A DNA stretch of 64,000 nt from assembly GCF_003460605.1 (NCBI RefSeq), contig NZ_QTVN01000012.1, forward strand, positions 1-64,000, given 5' to 3'. Source of the stretch: Ruminococcus sp. AF31-8BH (GTDB lineage: Bacteria > Bacillota > Clostridia > Lachnospirales > Lachnospiraceae). This document shows positions 54,031-62,340 of this stretch, in pieces; the first letter of the stretch is position 1, and each line of letters opens with the position of its first letter. The notes beneath the pieces are model-generated. The model searched no databases and was not told where the DNA came from. It saw only the letters and a program-made list of their open reading frames with translations. Position numbers and translations under genes: made by a program.

Positions 54031-55056
54031 TTAGTTTTCTTCCAGTTCATCAAAGCTCTCTGCTGTGGTGATCTCATTTACCTGTGTGCAAAGAGGTTCC
54101 ATAGCTGCTTTGACAGTCTCAAAATCAAGGCCAAGTGCCTCGCAGGTTTCTGTATTTACAGTTGCAGTACCGTTGTCAAAGGTCTCTACAGGAGTGGTAG
54201 CCGGGTCTGCACCGTTTAAAAGAATGTCAGCGATCATATCAGCTGTTTTTGCGCCAAGGTTTGCATAGTCAACGCCGTATCCTGCGAAAGCTCCGTTTAA
54301 TGCGAAGGAATCAGCTCCTGTGTAGTGCGGGATTCCTGCATCAATGAATTTCTCATAGATGGAAAGTTCTGCTGTCATGATGGTGTTGTCCGTTGGGGTA
54401 AATACGGCATCTACACCGTCTGCAACAAGCGCATCTGCTGCAAGCTGTACCTCATCTGTGGTGGTTCCGGTACGCTCTACATACTCGATTCCGTTCTCAT
54501 CCATGTAAGCCTTTGCTGCTTCGATGGCTGCTGTGGAGGAATCCTGTCCGATATCATATAAAAGTCCGATCTTTTTGGTGTCTGGATTTACTGCTTCGAT
54601 CAGCTTCATAATGGAAGCGGTATCCAGATAATCGCTTGTTCCGGTAAGGTTTGCACCAGGTGCGTCAAGAGACTCTACCAGTCCTGCTCCAACCGGGTCA
54701 GATACTGCGGAAAATACAACCGGAGTGTCGGTTCCTTCTGTGCTTGCCTGCATACGCATAGCTACCGGAGTTGCAACGCCTACCATCAGATCTACGCCGT
54801 CAGCCTGGAAATCAGAGATGATCTGCTCCATTACGTTGGCATCCGCGTTGCAGTTGTCATAGGAGATCTCGAAGTTTACACCCTTTTCTTCCCCAATTTC
54901 TGCAAGACGGCTCTCTAAGTTGTCTACGATCTGGTTCAGGGATGCATCATCTACGTAGTTGCAGATACCGATCTTATAGTCATCTGCAAGAACAGGTGTT
55001 GCCATCATCATAGTTGCCATTGTTGCTGCTGCGATTGCGATCATTCTTTTTTTCAT
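54031..55056 (-). CDS. Tryptophan ABC transporter substrate-binding protein (TrpX type)
   Basis: 341 residues, ABC_sub_bind (PF04392) family: signal peptide MKKRMIAIAAATMATMMM with cleavage near VLADD, then a two-lobed domain (YKIGICNYVDDASLNQIVD; VSDPVGAGLV; VFTPTDNTIM). No lipobox cysteine. In Firmicutes this family is often preceded by tryptophan T-boxes and is named TrpX; here the leader's specifier reads UGG, which supports that. First gene of the operon, with the T-box terminator about 95 bases before its ATG. Confidence 0.85.
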   Translation of the reverse strand: MKKRMIAIAAATMATMMMATPVLADDYKIGICNYVDDASLNQIVDNLESRLAEIGEEKGVNFEISYDNCNADANVMEQIISDFQADGVDLMVGVATPVAMRMQASTEGTDTPVVFSAVSDPVGAGLVESLDAPGANLTGTSDYLDTASIMKLIEAVNPDTKKIGLLYDIGQDSSTAAIEAAKAYMDENGIEYVERTGTTTDEVQLAADALVADGVDAVFTPTDNTIMTAELSIYEKFIDAGIPHYTGADSFALNGAFAGYGVDYANLGAKTADMIADILLNGADPATTPVETFDNGTATVNTETCEALGLDFETVKAAMEPLCTQVNEITTAESFDELEEN

Positions 55057-55150
55057 AGTTGTTTTCCTCTCTCTCTTAAAATTGGCTGGGGAATTACTGA
55101 GCCGATTCCCCGCATCTTGTCTGCGAGAAAGAATGAGTGGGATAAATAAA

Positions 55151-55462
55151 AATCCGCCTCAAGAACAACGCTTTCGTTGTTCTTTGAGACGGTAATAAGT
55201 TCTTATTATCGCGGTGCCACTCAAATTGACAAATCGTCCACTTTCTCATGTACAAACATACACTCCTGATTGGTAACGGGTTCGGTTCCCGTCGGTGCCT
55301 ACTCTTGGTTCAAAATTTCGGGCCGCCCTCGAAAGTCCATTCCGCCAGCCGCTTCATACGAAGATCACACCATCCTCCGCTCTCTGTCAGGTCATCACTC
55401 ATTCCATTCACAATGACCAAATGTCACATCTGGTTTACTACTCTTTCTCATCGGTTTAACTG
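55151..55462 (-). promoter_or_regulatory. T-box riboswitch, tryptophan (UGG) specifier
   Basis: The leader has a long stem I with the GATGAGAAAGAGTAGTA lead-in, an AGAGAG and GGTGTGA internal signature, and GAA-TGG-ACTTTCGAGG on its 3' side, where TGG (55339-55337) is the specifier for tRNA-Trp. The antiterminator T-box GAGTGGCACCGCG is at 55222-55210. The terminator CCGTCTCAAAGAACAAC / GTTGTTCTTGAGGCGG with a T-run is at 55192-55151. Uncharged tRNA-Trp should bind and allow transcription of the importer. Confidence 0.92.
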
Positions 55463-55468
55463 GTTTAT

Positions 55469-55497
55469 ACTTTAGCACAGTACTGTAAGAATGTCAA
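55469..55497 (-). promoter_or_regulatory. Promoter of the tryptophan importer
   Basis: TTGACA (55497-55492), 17-base spacer, TAAAGT (55474-55469), a few bases before the T-box. Confidence 0.7.
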
Positions 55498-55510
55498 GTG
55501 CAATTTTAAA

Positions 55511-55630
55511 GATATCGAGAATTGCGGCGCGAAATCATGCAAAGCATGATTTCTGTGCATCGCGAAGCGTGTTACTGGGCACGGAGTGAACAGTAACAGC
55601 TGCTTTGCAGCGGAGCAATTCGTGGATATC
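55511..55630. repeat. Dispersed repeat family C
   Basis: GATATC-GAGAATTGC at one end and GCAATTCGTGGATATC at the other, enclosing AAATCATGCAAAGCATGATTT, GTTACTG/CAGTAAC and GCTGCTTTGCAGC hairpins. Shares its right end with the copy at 47141-47307. Confidence 0.6.
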
Positions 55631-55664
55631 AAGTTAGGGTCAAAATGCTTTTTGCCCCTAACTT
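55631..55664 (-). terminator. Possible terminator after the amino-acid ABC operon
   Basis: AAGTTAGGG / CCCTAACTT with a further pairing AAAA-GC / GC-TTTT inside; no T-run beyond, so termination is uncertain. It overlaps the stop region of the ATPase gene. Confidence 0.4.
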
Positions 55665-55667
55665 CCT

Positions 55668-56414
<747 letters not shown>

Positions 56415-56420
56415 AGGTTT

Positions 56421-56918
56421 TCACGCTTCTACTTTCAGAATATCATTAAAATAGTTATTGGCGATCATCATCACGCCCATTGCGGTGATCACTACAATTT
56501 CTTCCTCTGTGAACTGCTCTTTTAACTGGGCATAAATTTCCTCCGGAACATTTTTCGGGTCTCTGGCAAGGGCGCGTCCGAATGAAATCAGGAGATTTTC
56601 TTTGTCCGTAAATTCAAAGGTATCGAAATCGATTCCGTTCTCTTTCAGAAGCTTTCTGAAATACGTGCTGCATACCAGGCAGTCGTTTTCCTCCGAGATG
56701 GCATACTCGAAAAAGTCGCCTGCCCGCTTGCCGATCAGTCTCTGAAGCTCCCGGTCCAGAGCATAAGAACTGGCCTCAATGGCATTGAACGCCTCTGCAT
56801 TGTGAAGCAGGGTAAGCTTCTCGTTGGTAAGCTTATAGCCCTGTGCAAGGTGCTCCTCGATTACTTTCTTTTCTTTTTCTCCGGCGGTTTCCGGATTTAT
56901 TTTTGAAATATAAGACAT
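56421..56918 (-). CDS. AhpD-like / carboxymuconolactone decarboxylase-family protein
   Basis: 165 residues, helical, with the CxxC pair C80-C83 in ENDCLVCSTYF. AhpD-family proteins use this pair for peroxidase or disulfide chemistry; the histidine three residues after the second cysteine in classic AhpD is replaced by F here, so proton relay may differ. It is wedged between permease and ATPase genes (4 and 6 bases), an odd place for a non-transport gene. A role in reducing imported cystine or in peroxide defence is plausible but inferred. Confidence 0.75.
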   Translation of the reverse strand: MSYISKINPETAGEKEKKVIEEHLAQGYKLTNEKLTLLHNAEAFNAIEASSYALDRELQRLIGKRAGDFFEYAISEENDCLVCSTYFRKLLKENGIDFDTFEFTDKENLLISFGRALARDPKNVPEEIYAQLKEQFTEEEIVVITAMGVMMIANNYFNDILKVEA

Positions 56919-56922
56919 ATTA

Positions 56923-57603
56923 TCATCCTTTCACTGGCGCAGGTGTATTCCAGACCAGTTTTTTCTCAAAATAGTTTTGGATCCAGGTTAAAACCGTGCA
57001 GATCATTAGATAGATGACTGCTGCTTCGCAGTACAGGGCAAATGGTTCATAGGTTCTGGCCGCGATCTGCTGTGCGGTGGTAAAAAGTTCCACTACTGTA
57101 ATGCTGGAAGCAAGGGAGGTATCCTTGGTTAATCCGATCAGGGAATTGAATAATGGCGGGAATGCAATCCGAAATGCCTGGGGCATTACAACACGTAACA
57201 TGGTCTGTGGATAATTCAAACCTATCATGTACGCGGCTTCTGTCTGTCCCTGGGGTACAGCCTGGATGGCAGAACGGAAAATTTCGGCATTGTATGCGCC
57301 AAGGTTCAGTGCAAAAGCAATCACAGCAGACGGAAAAGCATCCAGCACAATTCCCACAGAGGGCAGACCGAAGAAAATGATAAACAGCTGTACAATCAGC
57401 GGCGTTCCTCTGAATACCCAAATGTAGAATCTGGAAAATTGCTTCAGTCCTTTGATATTTGCAGTCTGTACCACTGCCAGAAACAGTGCAATGGTACAGC
57501 CAAGTACAAAAGAAATTAAGGTAAGGGGAATGGTAACTTTAATTCCGGGGATAAGGATTCTGGTAAAAGAAGAAATCAGAATCTGTGCTAATCTTTCACT
57601 CAT
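56923..57603 (-). CDS. Polar amino-acid ABC transporter permease
   Basis: 226 residues with five helices, HisM/GlnP type. The coupling loop EAAYMIGLNYPQTMLRVVMP is clear; RGTPLIVQLFIIFFGLP is the other family signature. The only permease in the operon, so a homodimer is expected. Overlaps the binding-protein gene by four bases (ATGA). Confidence 0.9.
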   Translation of the reverse strand: MSERLAQILISSFTRILIPGIKVTIPLTLISFVLGCTIALFLAVVQTANIKGLKQFSRFYIWVFRGTPLIVQLFIIFFGLPSVGIVLDAFPSAVIAFALNLGAYNAEIFRSAIQAVPQGQTEAAYMIGLNYPQTMLRVVMPQAFRIAFPPLFNSLIGLTKDTSLASSITVVELFTTAQQIAARTYEPFALYCEAAVIYLMICTVLTWIQNYFEKKLVWNTPAPVKG

Positions 57604-58406
57604 GATTCGCTGTCCGGTGCCTCAGTGAAATCGGCGTCAAAATAATTTTCTGAAAGCTTGGATAAAGTACCGTCCGCTTTTAATTCGTCAATCGCTGTCT
57701 GGATGGCATCCAGAAGTTCTGTTTCCCCTTTTTTCACAGGAACTGCATATTCATCAACAGAGTCTGGGACGGAAAAAGCGGCTTCCAGCTCTGCATCCGG
57801 GTGTTCTTTCAGATAACTGCTGAACACATTTGCGTTAAAGCTGCAAAAATCAGCTCTGCCTGAGAGAACCAAAGATGCAGCCTCATCCGAGGTGGAAATT
57901 GCAACTACTTCGGCACCGGCGGCTTTGTAAATGTCAGCGGTAGTGGAGGTAATATTGGTAGCAACCTTTTTTCCCTTCAGGTCATCCCAGGATTTAATCT
58001 CATCGTTGCCCTTTTTGATCACAACCTGCTGCTCGATATAAAAATAGGGGCCTGCGAAATCATATTTTTCTTTTCGTTCGTCTGTAACACTTACAGCATT
58101 GATTACAGTATCAATACGGCCGCTGTCAATTCCTGCAAGAAGAGAATCCCAGTCAGCTTCGGTAAAGTCCACCTCTACTCCCAGCTTCTCTGCAATTGCC
58201 TTTGCTACATCCACATCAAAGCCAGTGAGATTTCCATCTTCATCGTGGTATGTATATGGCTGATAAGTTCCCTCCACACCTACTTTGATCACACCTGCAT
58301 TCTGAATATCCTCCAGTTCATTTGCAAATACAAGCTGTGTGCCGCCAAAAAGAAGAGTTCCTGTTAAAACAGCTGTAAAAAGTCTATGTAATGTTTTCGT
58401 TTTCAT
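57600..58406 (-). CDS. Polar amino-acid ABC transporter substrate-binding protein
   Basis: 268 residues, family 3 binding protein: signal peptide MKTKTLHRLFTAVLTGTLLF, cleavage near VFANE, then VGVEGTYQPYTYHDEDGNLTGFDVDVAKAIAEKLG, typical of the FliY/TcyJ group, and a C-terminal NYFDADFTE. No lipobox, as for the other binding proteins in this window. First gene of the importer operon; a leader peptide ORF lies about 90 bases upstream of its start. Confidence 0.88.
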   Translation of the reverse strand: MKTKTLHRLFTAVLTGTLLFGGTQLVFANELEDIQNAGVIKVGVEGTYQPYTYHDEDGNLTGFDVDVAKAIAEKLGVEVDFTEADWDSLLAGIDSGRIDTVINAVSVTDERKEKYDFAGPYFYIEQQVVIKKGNDEIKSWDDLKGKKVATNITSTTADIYKAAGAEVVAISTSDEAASLVLSGRADFCSFNANVFSSYLKEHPDAELEAAFSVPDSVDEYAVPVKKGETELLDAIQTAIDELKADGTLSKLSENYFDADFTEAPDSES

Positions 58407-58498
58407 AATAATTCTCCTCGTTCAATTTATAAAATATTGTCTGTTCGTTGTGATTTGCTGCAATGGAATCATTCACGGATTTCCCAAAGCTGAAAGAT

Positions 58499-58585
58499 TC
58501 ACAACATTTTCTGCCGAATGTTTGGATGATGCAATATAGTAACAAGTCTTAAAGCTGCAGTGGTCATTCTCATTTTCATTTCCAT
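58499..58585 (-). CDS. Candidate leader peptide upstream of the amino-acid importer
   Basis: A 26- to 28-residue frame in the importer's leader reads MKMRMTTAALRLVTILHH and ends IRQKML. AGGGGG lies 8 bases before its second ATG (58579), the likely start; the ATG at 58585 is too close to it. It lies just after the predicted promoter and ends 92 bases before the binding-protein ATG. It has coding-like character (one good site, no rare-codon run) but matches no leader I can name. It could be an attenuation or translation-coupling peptide, or chance. Confidence 0.45.
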   Translation of the reverse strand: MEMKMRMTTAALRLVTILHHPNIRQKML

Positions 58586-58636
58586 TTCCCCCTGTTTTAT
58601 ATTTCCTATTTTTTCAATAGGTTTAATGTGATTAAG

Positions 58637-58665
58637 ATGATAACATAGGACAACCAGATTGTCTA
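58637..58665 (-). promoter_or_regulatory. Promoter of the amino-acid importer with an overlapping inverted repeat
   Basis: TAGACA (58665-58660), 17-base spacer, TATCAT (58642-58637). GACAA-N5-TTGTC (58649-58663), a perfect inverted repeat, covers the -35 edge and half the spacer, where a repressor would act. The 549-base gap also holds the leader peptide, a MITE fragment and a terminator. Confidence 0.6.
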
Positions 58666-58734
58666 CTATAGAATTTTAATAGCTGGTTATAGGATATATT
58701 TATAGCGGAAGTGTGTTCATAGAGGATTTCGGCT

Positions 58735-58792
58735 AGAGCGTGTTTGAAAAAGGCTTTCTGCAAGATGTGCGTCACAATTTGCGGGAGATTTT
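58735..58792 (+). repeat. MITE fragment, left 58 bases
   Basis: AGAGCGTGTTTGAAAAA and the following sequence up to GCGGGAGATTTT match the left part of the 162-bp MITE, then similarity stops at the terminator of the UPF0210 operon. Confidence 0.75.
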
Positions 58793-58799
58793 ACCCCCA

Positions 58800-58858
58800 A
58801 AAACAACAAAGTGCAGTTCCGGTATGCACGAAGCATATCCGGGCTGCACTTTGTTTTT
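58800..58858. terminator. Terminator of the ACT-UPF0210 unit
   Basis: ACAAAGTGCAG ... CTGCACTTTGT with an inner CCGG-ATATGC / GCATA-CCGG stem; T-rich on both sides, so it can act in both directions. Confidence 0.75.
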
Positions 58859-58955
58859 AAAATGAAAATTATGATACTTGTTTTTATATCGTATGACCGA
58901 TAAAAATCCGAACTTTCCTGTGCGTTGCACAAGAAGCAGCGTTTGCTGCGTAAGC

Positions 58956-60320
58956 TTAATTCTTAAAACTATGGATCGGAGCCGGGATGCGTCCGCCTCT
59001 TGCTACAAAAGCTTCGCAGGAGAAATTATTGACCGGCATGATCGGGGCATATCCAAGAAGGCCGCCAAATTCAACCGTCTCTCCCACTCCTTTTCCGATT
59101 ACCGGGATCAGACGGACTGCTGTGGTCTTCTGGTTCACCATTCCAATGGCTGCCTCATCTGCGATAATACCGGAAATAGTGGATGCCTTGGTGTCTCCCG
59201 GAACTGCGATCATATCCAGTCCAACGGAGCATACGCAGGTCATGGCTTCCAGCTTCTCAATGGTAAGGGCGCCTGCTGTCACAGCGTCGATCATTCCCTG
59301 ATCCTCACTGACTGGAATAAACGCGCCGCTTAATCCGCCCACTGCTGTGGATGCCATGACACCGCCTTTTTTCACCTGGTCGTTCAGAAGGGCAAGGGCT
59401 GCAGTGGTTCCCGGTGCGCCGGCTCTCTCAAGGCCGATCTCCTCCAGAATCTCAGCCACACTGTCGCCGATTGCAGGAGTTGGCGCAAGGGAAAGATCCA
59501 CAATACCAAATGGAACGCCAAGCATCTTGGATGCCTCACGGGCAACCAGCTGTCCCACACGGGTAACCTTAAATGCGGTACGTTTGATCATCTCGCAGAG
59601 AGTCTCGAAATCCTCTCCTCTTACTTTCTCAAGAGCGGTTTTTACAACGCCAGGTCCGCTGACGCCGACATTGATAATACTGTCTGCCTCTGTAACACCG
59701 TGGAAAGCACCTGCCATAAACGGGTTGTCATCCGGCGCGTTGCAAAATACCACCAGCTTGGCACAGCCAAGGGAATCCTGCTCTTTGGTAGCCTCTGCTG
59801 TCTCAAGGACGATTTCTCCCATCAGCTTCACGGCGTCCATGTTGATTCCGGTCTTTGTGGAACCAACGTTTACAGAGCTGCACACCCGCTCAGTGCTTGC
59901 AAGTGCCTGGGGAATGGAACGGATCAAAAGCTCTTCTGCGGGGGTCATTCCTTTGCTTACAAGAGCAGTGTATCCGCCGATAAAGTTTACTCCAACCTGT
60001 TTTGCAGCTTTGTCAAGAGTCTTGGCGATGGTCACAAAGTCCTCTGTGGTCTTGCAGGCAGCTCCGCCTATCAGACCAATCGGGGTTACGGAAATTCGTT
60101 TATTTACAATGGGAATTCCGTACTGGGCAGAAATCTTCTCTCCGGTTGCTACCAGATCCTTAGCATAAGTGGTAATTTTGTTATAAATTTTTTCATTTAA
60201 TTTATCAAGATCACTGTCAATGCAATCCAGCAGGCTGATTCCAAGGGTGATGGTACGAACATCCAGGTTCTCCTGCTCGATCATTTTATTGGTCTCGTTT
60301 ACCTCAAACATATTAATCAT
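58956..60320 (-). CDS. UPF0210 / PFL family protein (DUF711)
   Basis: 454 residues, the exact family length, beginning [14 protein letters not shown] with [17 protein letters not shown], the conserved lead. Glycine-rich blocks ([44 protein letters not shown]) recall the glycyl-radical/PFL-like fold it is compared to, but no catalytic glycyl-radical motif is present. Biochemical role is unknown. It is nearly always preceded by a small ACT-domain protein, as here. The start at 60320 follows GAAAGGA and matches the family start; an upstream in-frame codon at 60371 lies in repeat B. Confidence 0.85.
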   Translation of the reverse strand: MINMFEVNETNKMIEQENLDVRTITLGISLLDCIDSDLDKLNEKIYNKITTYAKDLVATGEKISAQYGIPIVNKRISVTPIGLIGGAACKTTEDFVTIAKTLDKAAKQVGVNFIGGYTALVSKGMTPAEELLIRSIPQALASTERVCSSVNVGSTKTGINMDAVKLMGEIVLETAEATKEQDSLGCAKLVVFCNAPDDNPFMAGAFHGVTEADSIINVGVSGPGVVKTALEKVRGEDFETLCEMIKRTAFKVTRVGQLVAREASKMLGVPFGIVDLSLAPTPAIGDSVAEILEEIGLERAGAPGTTAALALLNDQVKKGGVMASTAVGGLSGAFIPVSEDQGMIDAVTAGALTIEKLEAMTCVCSVGLDMIAVPGDTKASTISGIIADEAAIGMVNQKTTAVRLIPVIGKGVGETVEFGGLLGYAPIMPVNNFSCEAFVARGGRIPAPIHSFKN

Positions 60321-60351
60321 AGCGTATGTGTTCCTTTCAAGTATAATGAAA

Positions 60352-60402
60352 CTGTCGTCTTCTGACGACATTTTTAATGAAAGTCAGCTGTCCGGGACTT
60401 TC
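60352..60402 (-). repeat. Short family B repeat
   Basis: Minus-strand GGAAAGTCCCGGACAGCTGACTTTC followed by the AATGTCGTC/GACGACA hairpin: both ends of family B with the middle deleted. It separates the ACT and UPF0210 genes. Confidence 0.55.
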
Positions 60403-60405
60403 CTT

Positions 60406-60678
60406 TCAGATTCTATGCATTACGTTGAAAATATCCTCGTGCTGACAGTGGATCACTACGCCGATCTCATCCCCGAGAGCAGCCAGTTCCTTGGAAAGAG
60501 TTGCAATTTCCTTGTCTGAAGCGCTGGTGTCTGCGACCATCATCATGTTAAAATATCCCTGTACAATCGTCTGGGAAATGTCCAGAATGTTGACCTGGTT
60601 CTGGGCAAGATAGGTACATACCTTTGCAATGATACCAACGGTGTCGTTTCCTACTACTGTGATGATTGTTTTTTTCAT
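60406..60678 (-). CDS. ACT-domain protein (UPF0237)
   Basis: 90 residues forming a single ACT domain: MKKTIITVVGNDTVGIIAKV and QTIVQGYFNMMMVAD are typical. ACT domains bind amino acids and tune metabolic enzymes. The ATG at 60678 follows CAGGAGG; the upstream in-frame start is not supported. It is the usual partner of the UPF0210 gene and is in the same transcript, so it may be that protein's ligand-sensing subunit. Confidence 0.9.
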   Translation of the reverse strand: MKKTIITVVGNDTVGIIAKVCTYLAQNQVNILDISQTIVQGYFNMMMVADTSASDKEIATLSKELAALGDEIGVVIHCQHEDIFNVMHRI

Positions 60679-60892
60679 GATACTCCTCCTGTGTTTGGGC
60701 ATGCGGCCCATATTTGACTGTTGCTGCAAGCAGCAGCTATGGCTGTCTCAGGGAAACTCATTGCTGTACTCTAAAGCAAATTTGAAAAAAGCTCCAGATG
60801 AACAGTCCAAGATCTCCCCCATGACCTGTATACAAAAACGGACAGAATGTTTTCCGAAACCGCCGCCATCTGCGGCAGCAAAAAAGCCAGCT

Positions 60893-60934
60893 TGGGGCGT
60901 GCAGATTGCGGGAATGCTTTTTCAACCTCACTCT
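60893..60934 (+). repeat. MITE fragment, right 42 bases, diverged
   Basis: TGGGGCGTGCAGATTGCGGG and the decayed end TTTTTCAACCTCACTCT match the right end of the MITE with several changes; an older copy. It touches the stop of the MBL-fold gene. Confidence 0.65.
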
Positions 60935-61730
60935 AGAGCATGACCACATCTGAAATACTGTCACGTTTCGCAACCTGTATCTTGAAATCTTTGGATTTAT
61001 ATGGATTATCTCCAAGGGTCACCTCTGAGCACACGGTCTCATAGGCAAGAGCCTCGTAGTTGTTTTCCTTGCTTAAATGTCCCAGGAATATGGCTTTCAT
61101 ATCGTCATGCAAAAGCCGACAAAGCAGCCTTCCTGCATTTTCATTGGAAAGATGCCCTCTGTCTCCCAGGATACGCTGTTTCAGATAATAGGGATAGCTT
61201 CCCACCTGAAGCATGCGGATATCGTGGTTCGCTTCCAGCAAAAGGGCGTCCAGATTCTGTAAATTATCTACTATGTATTTGTTATATTTGCCAAGGTCTG
61301 TGGCAATCCCCACTGCCTTGTCCTGACATTCCAGACGATATCCTACAGGCTGTGCCGCATCGTGTGGAATGGAAAACGGATGGATGGTCAGATCCTTAAT
61401 ATGAAAGTCCTGATCCTCCTCAATCTCATGGAAGGTATCCTCGGGAAGCTTCTGCATGTTCTTCATACGGCTGATGGCATCTGCCGTGCCGCCTGTTGTA
61501 TACACGGGAATGTGGTATCTGCGCGCCATCACCCCAAGCCCGCTTACATGATCGGAATGCTCGTGGGTGACCAGGATAGCATCAATGTCATTGCCTGTCA
61601 GCTCCAGCTGGTTCAGGCCCTGCTCAATTCTTTTCCCGCTGATTCCTGCATCTACCAGGACATGGGTTTCTTCTGATCCCACATAAATACAGTTTCCGCT
61701 GCTGCCGCTGGCAATGCTACAAAATCTCAT
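60933..61730 (-). CDS. MBL-fold metallohydrolase (YycJ/WalJ-like)
   Basis: 265 residues: N-terminus MRFCSIASGSSGNCIYVGS and the zinc motif THEHSDH, then IPHDAAQPVGYRL, LEANHD and GHLSKENN metal/active-site tracts of the WalJ (YycJ) group. These are putative single-strand or repair-linked nucleases, often beside walRK; here it instead ends a polA-coaE operon, which hints at DNA metabolism. Start at 61730 with AGGAGT; its first codons overlap the coaE end by 14 bases. Cytoplasmic. Confidence 0.85.
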   Translation of the reverse strand: MRFCSIASGSSGNCIYVGSEETHVLVDAGISGKRIEQGLNQLELTGNDIDAILVTHEHSDHVSGLGVMARRYHIPVYTTGGTADAISRMKNMQKLPEDTFHEIEEDQDFHIKDLTIHPFSIPHDAAQPVGYRLECQDKAVGIATDLGKYNKYIVDNLQNLDALLLEANHDIRMLQVGSYPYYLKQRILGDRGHLSNENAGRLLCRLLHDDMKAIFLGHLSKENNYEALAYETVCSEVTLGDNPYKSKDFKIQVAKRDSISDVVML

Positions 61731-62316
61731 TTCTTCTTACTCCTTCTTCGATCTGCTTCCATGTTTCTTCCAGATCGCCGTTATTTTCTACCGTATAGTC
61801 TGTGTGGGCACGGAAATATTCCACTGAAGCCTGATTGCGGATGATACCAAGAGATTTTTCCCTTGTATAGCCCCGGTTCTCCATCAGTCTCTGAATCCGG
61901 ATTTCTTCGTCTGTGTGGACATACCACACTTCATCGCAGAATTCTTCGTAATGCTCTTCTAAGAAAAGAGCCGCCTCTACAATGCAAAGCTTGCAGCCCT
62001 GTTGTTCCTTCTCTTTCAGACTTCGTAAAATATACCGTTTCACAGCCGGATGAATGATGCCGTTTAACTGCTCCAGCATATCCGGTTGTCCAAATACTAC
62101 ATCCGAAACCCTCTTCCGGTCAATAGTTTTATCGTTTTTTATCACATCTTTTCCAAACAGGCGGATCACGGGCTCATAACATTCTTCCCCAGGTTCCATC
62201 ACAAGATGGCCAACTTCGTCTGCCTGAATTACGTATGCATCGTATTTTTTCTCAAGGAAAGCAAGCACCGTGCTTTTCCCGGCGCCTACCCCTCCTGTAA
62301 TTCCTATGGTTCTCAT
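61717..62316 (-). CDS. coaE: Dephospho-CoA kinase
   Basis: 199 residues, standard. Phosphorylates dephospho-CoA in the last step of coenzyme A synthesis. P-loop GGVGAGKST (7-15), then ADEVGHLVMEPG and the lid-like RLMENRGYTREK. It lies 24 bases after polA and overlaps the MBL-fold gene; polA-coaE adjacency is widespread in Firmicutes. Confidence 0.95.
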   Translation of the reverse strand: MRTIGITGGVGAGKSTVLAFLEKKYDAYVIQADEVGHLVMEPGEECYEPVIRLFGKDVIKNDKTIDRKRVSDVVFGQPDMLEQLNGIIHPAVKRYILRSLKEKEQQGCKLCIVEAALFLEEHYEEFCDEVWYVHTDEEIRIQRLMENRGYTREKSLGIIRNQASVEYFRAHTDYTVENNGDLEETWKQIEEGVRRNEIL

Positions 62317-62340
62317 TTGTTTTGCCTCATATGCATGGAT

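Noticed and set aside
55248..55475. Plus-strand ORF of 75 codons opposite the tryptophan T-box
   Set aside because: It is the antisense of the riboswitch and has no ribosome site.
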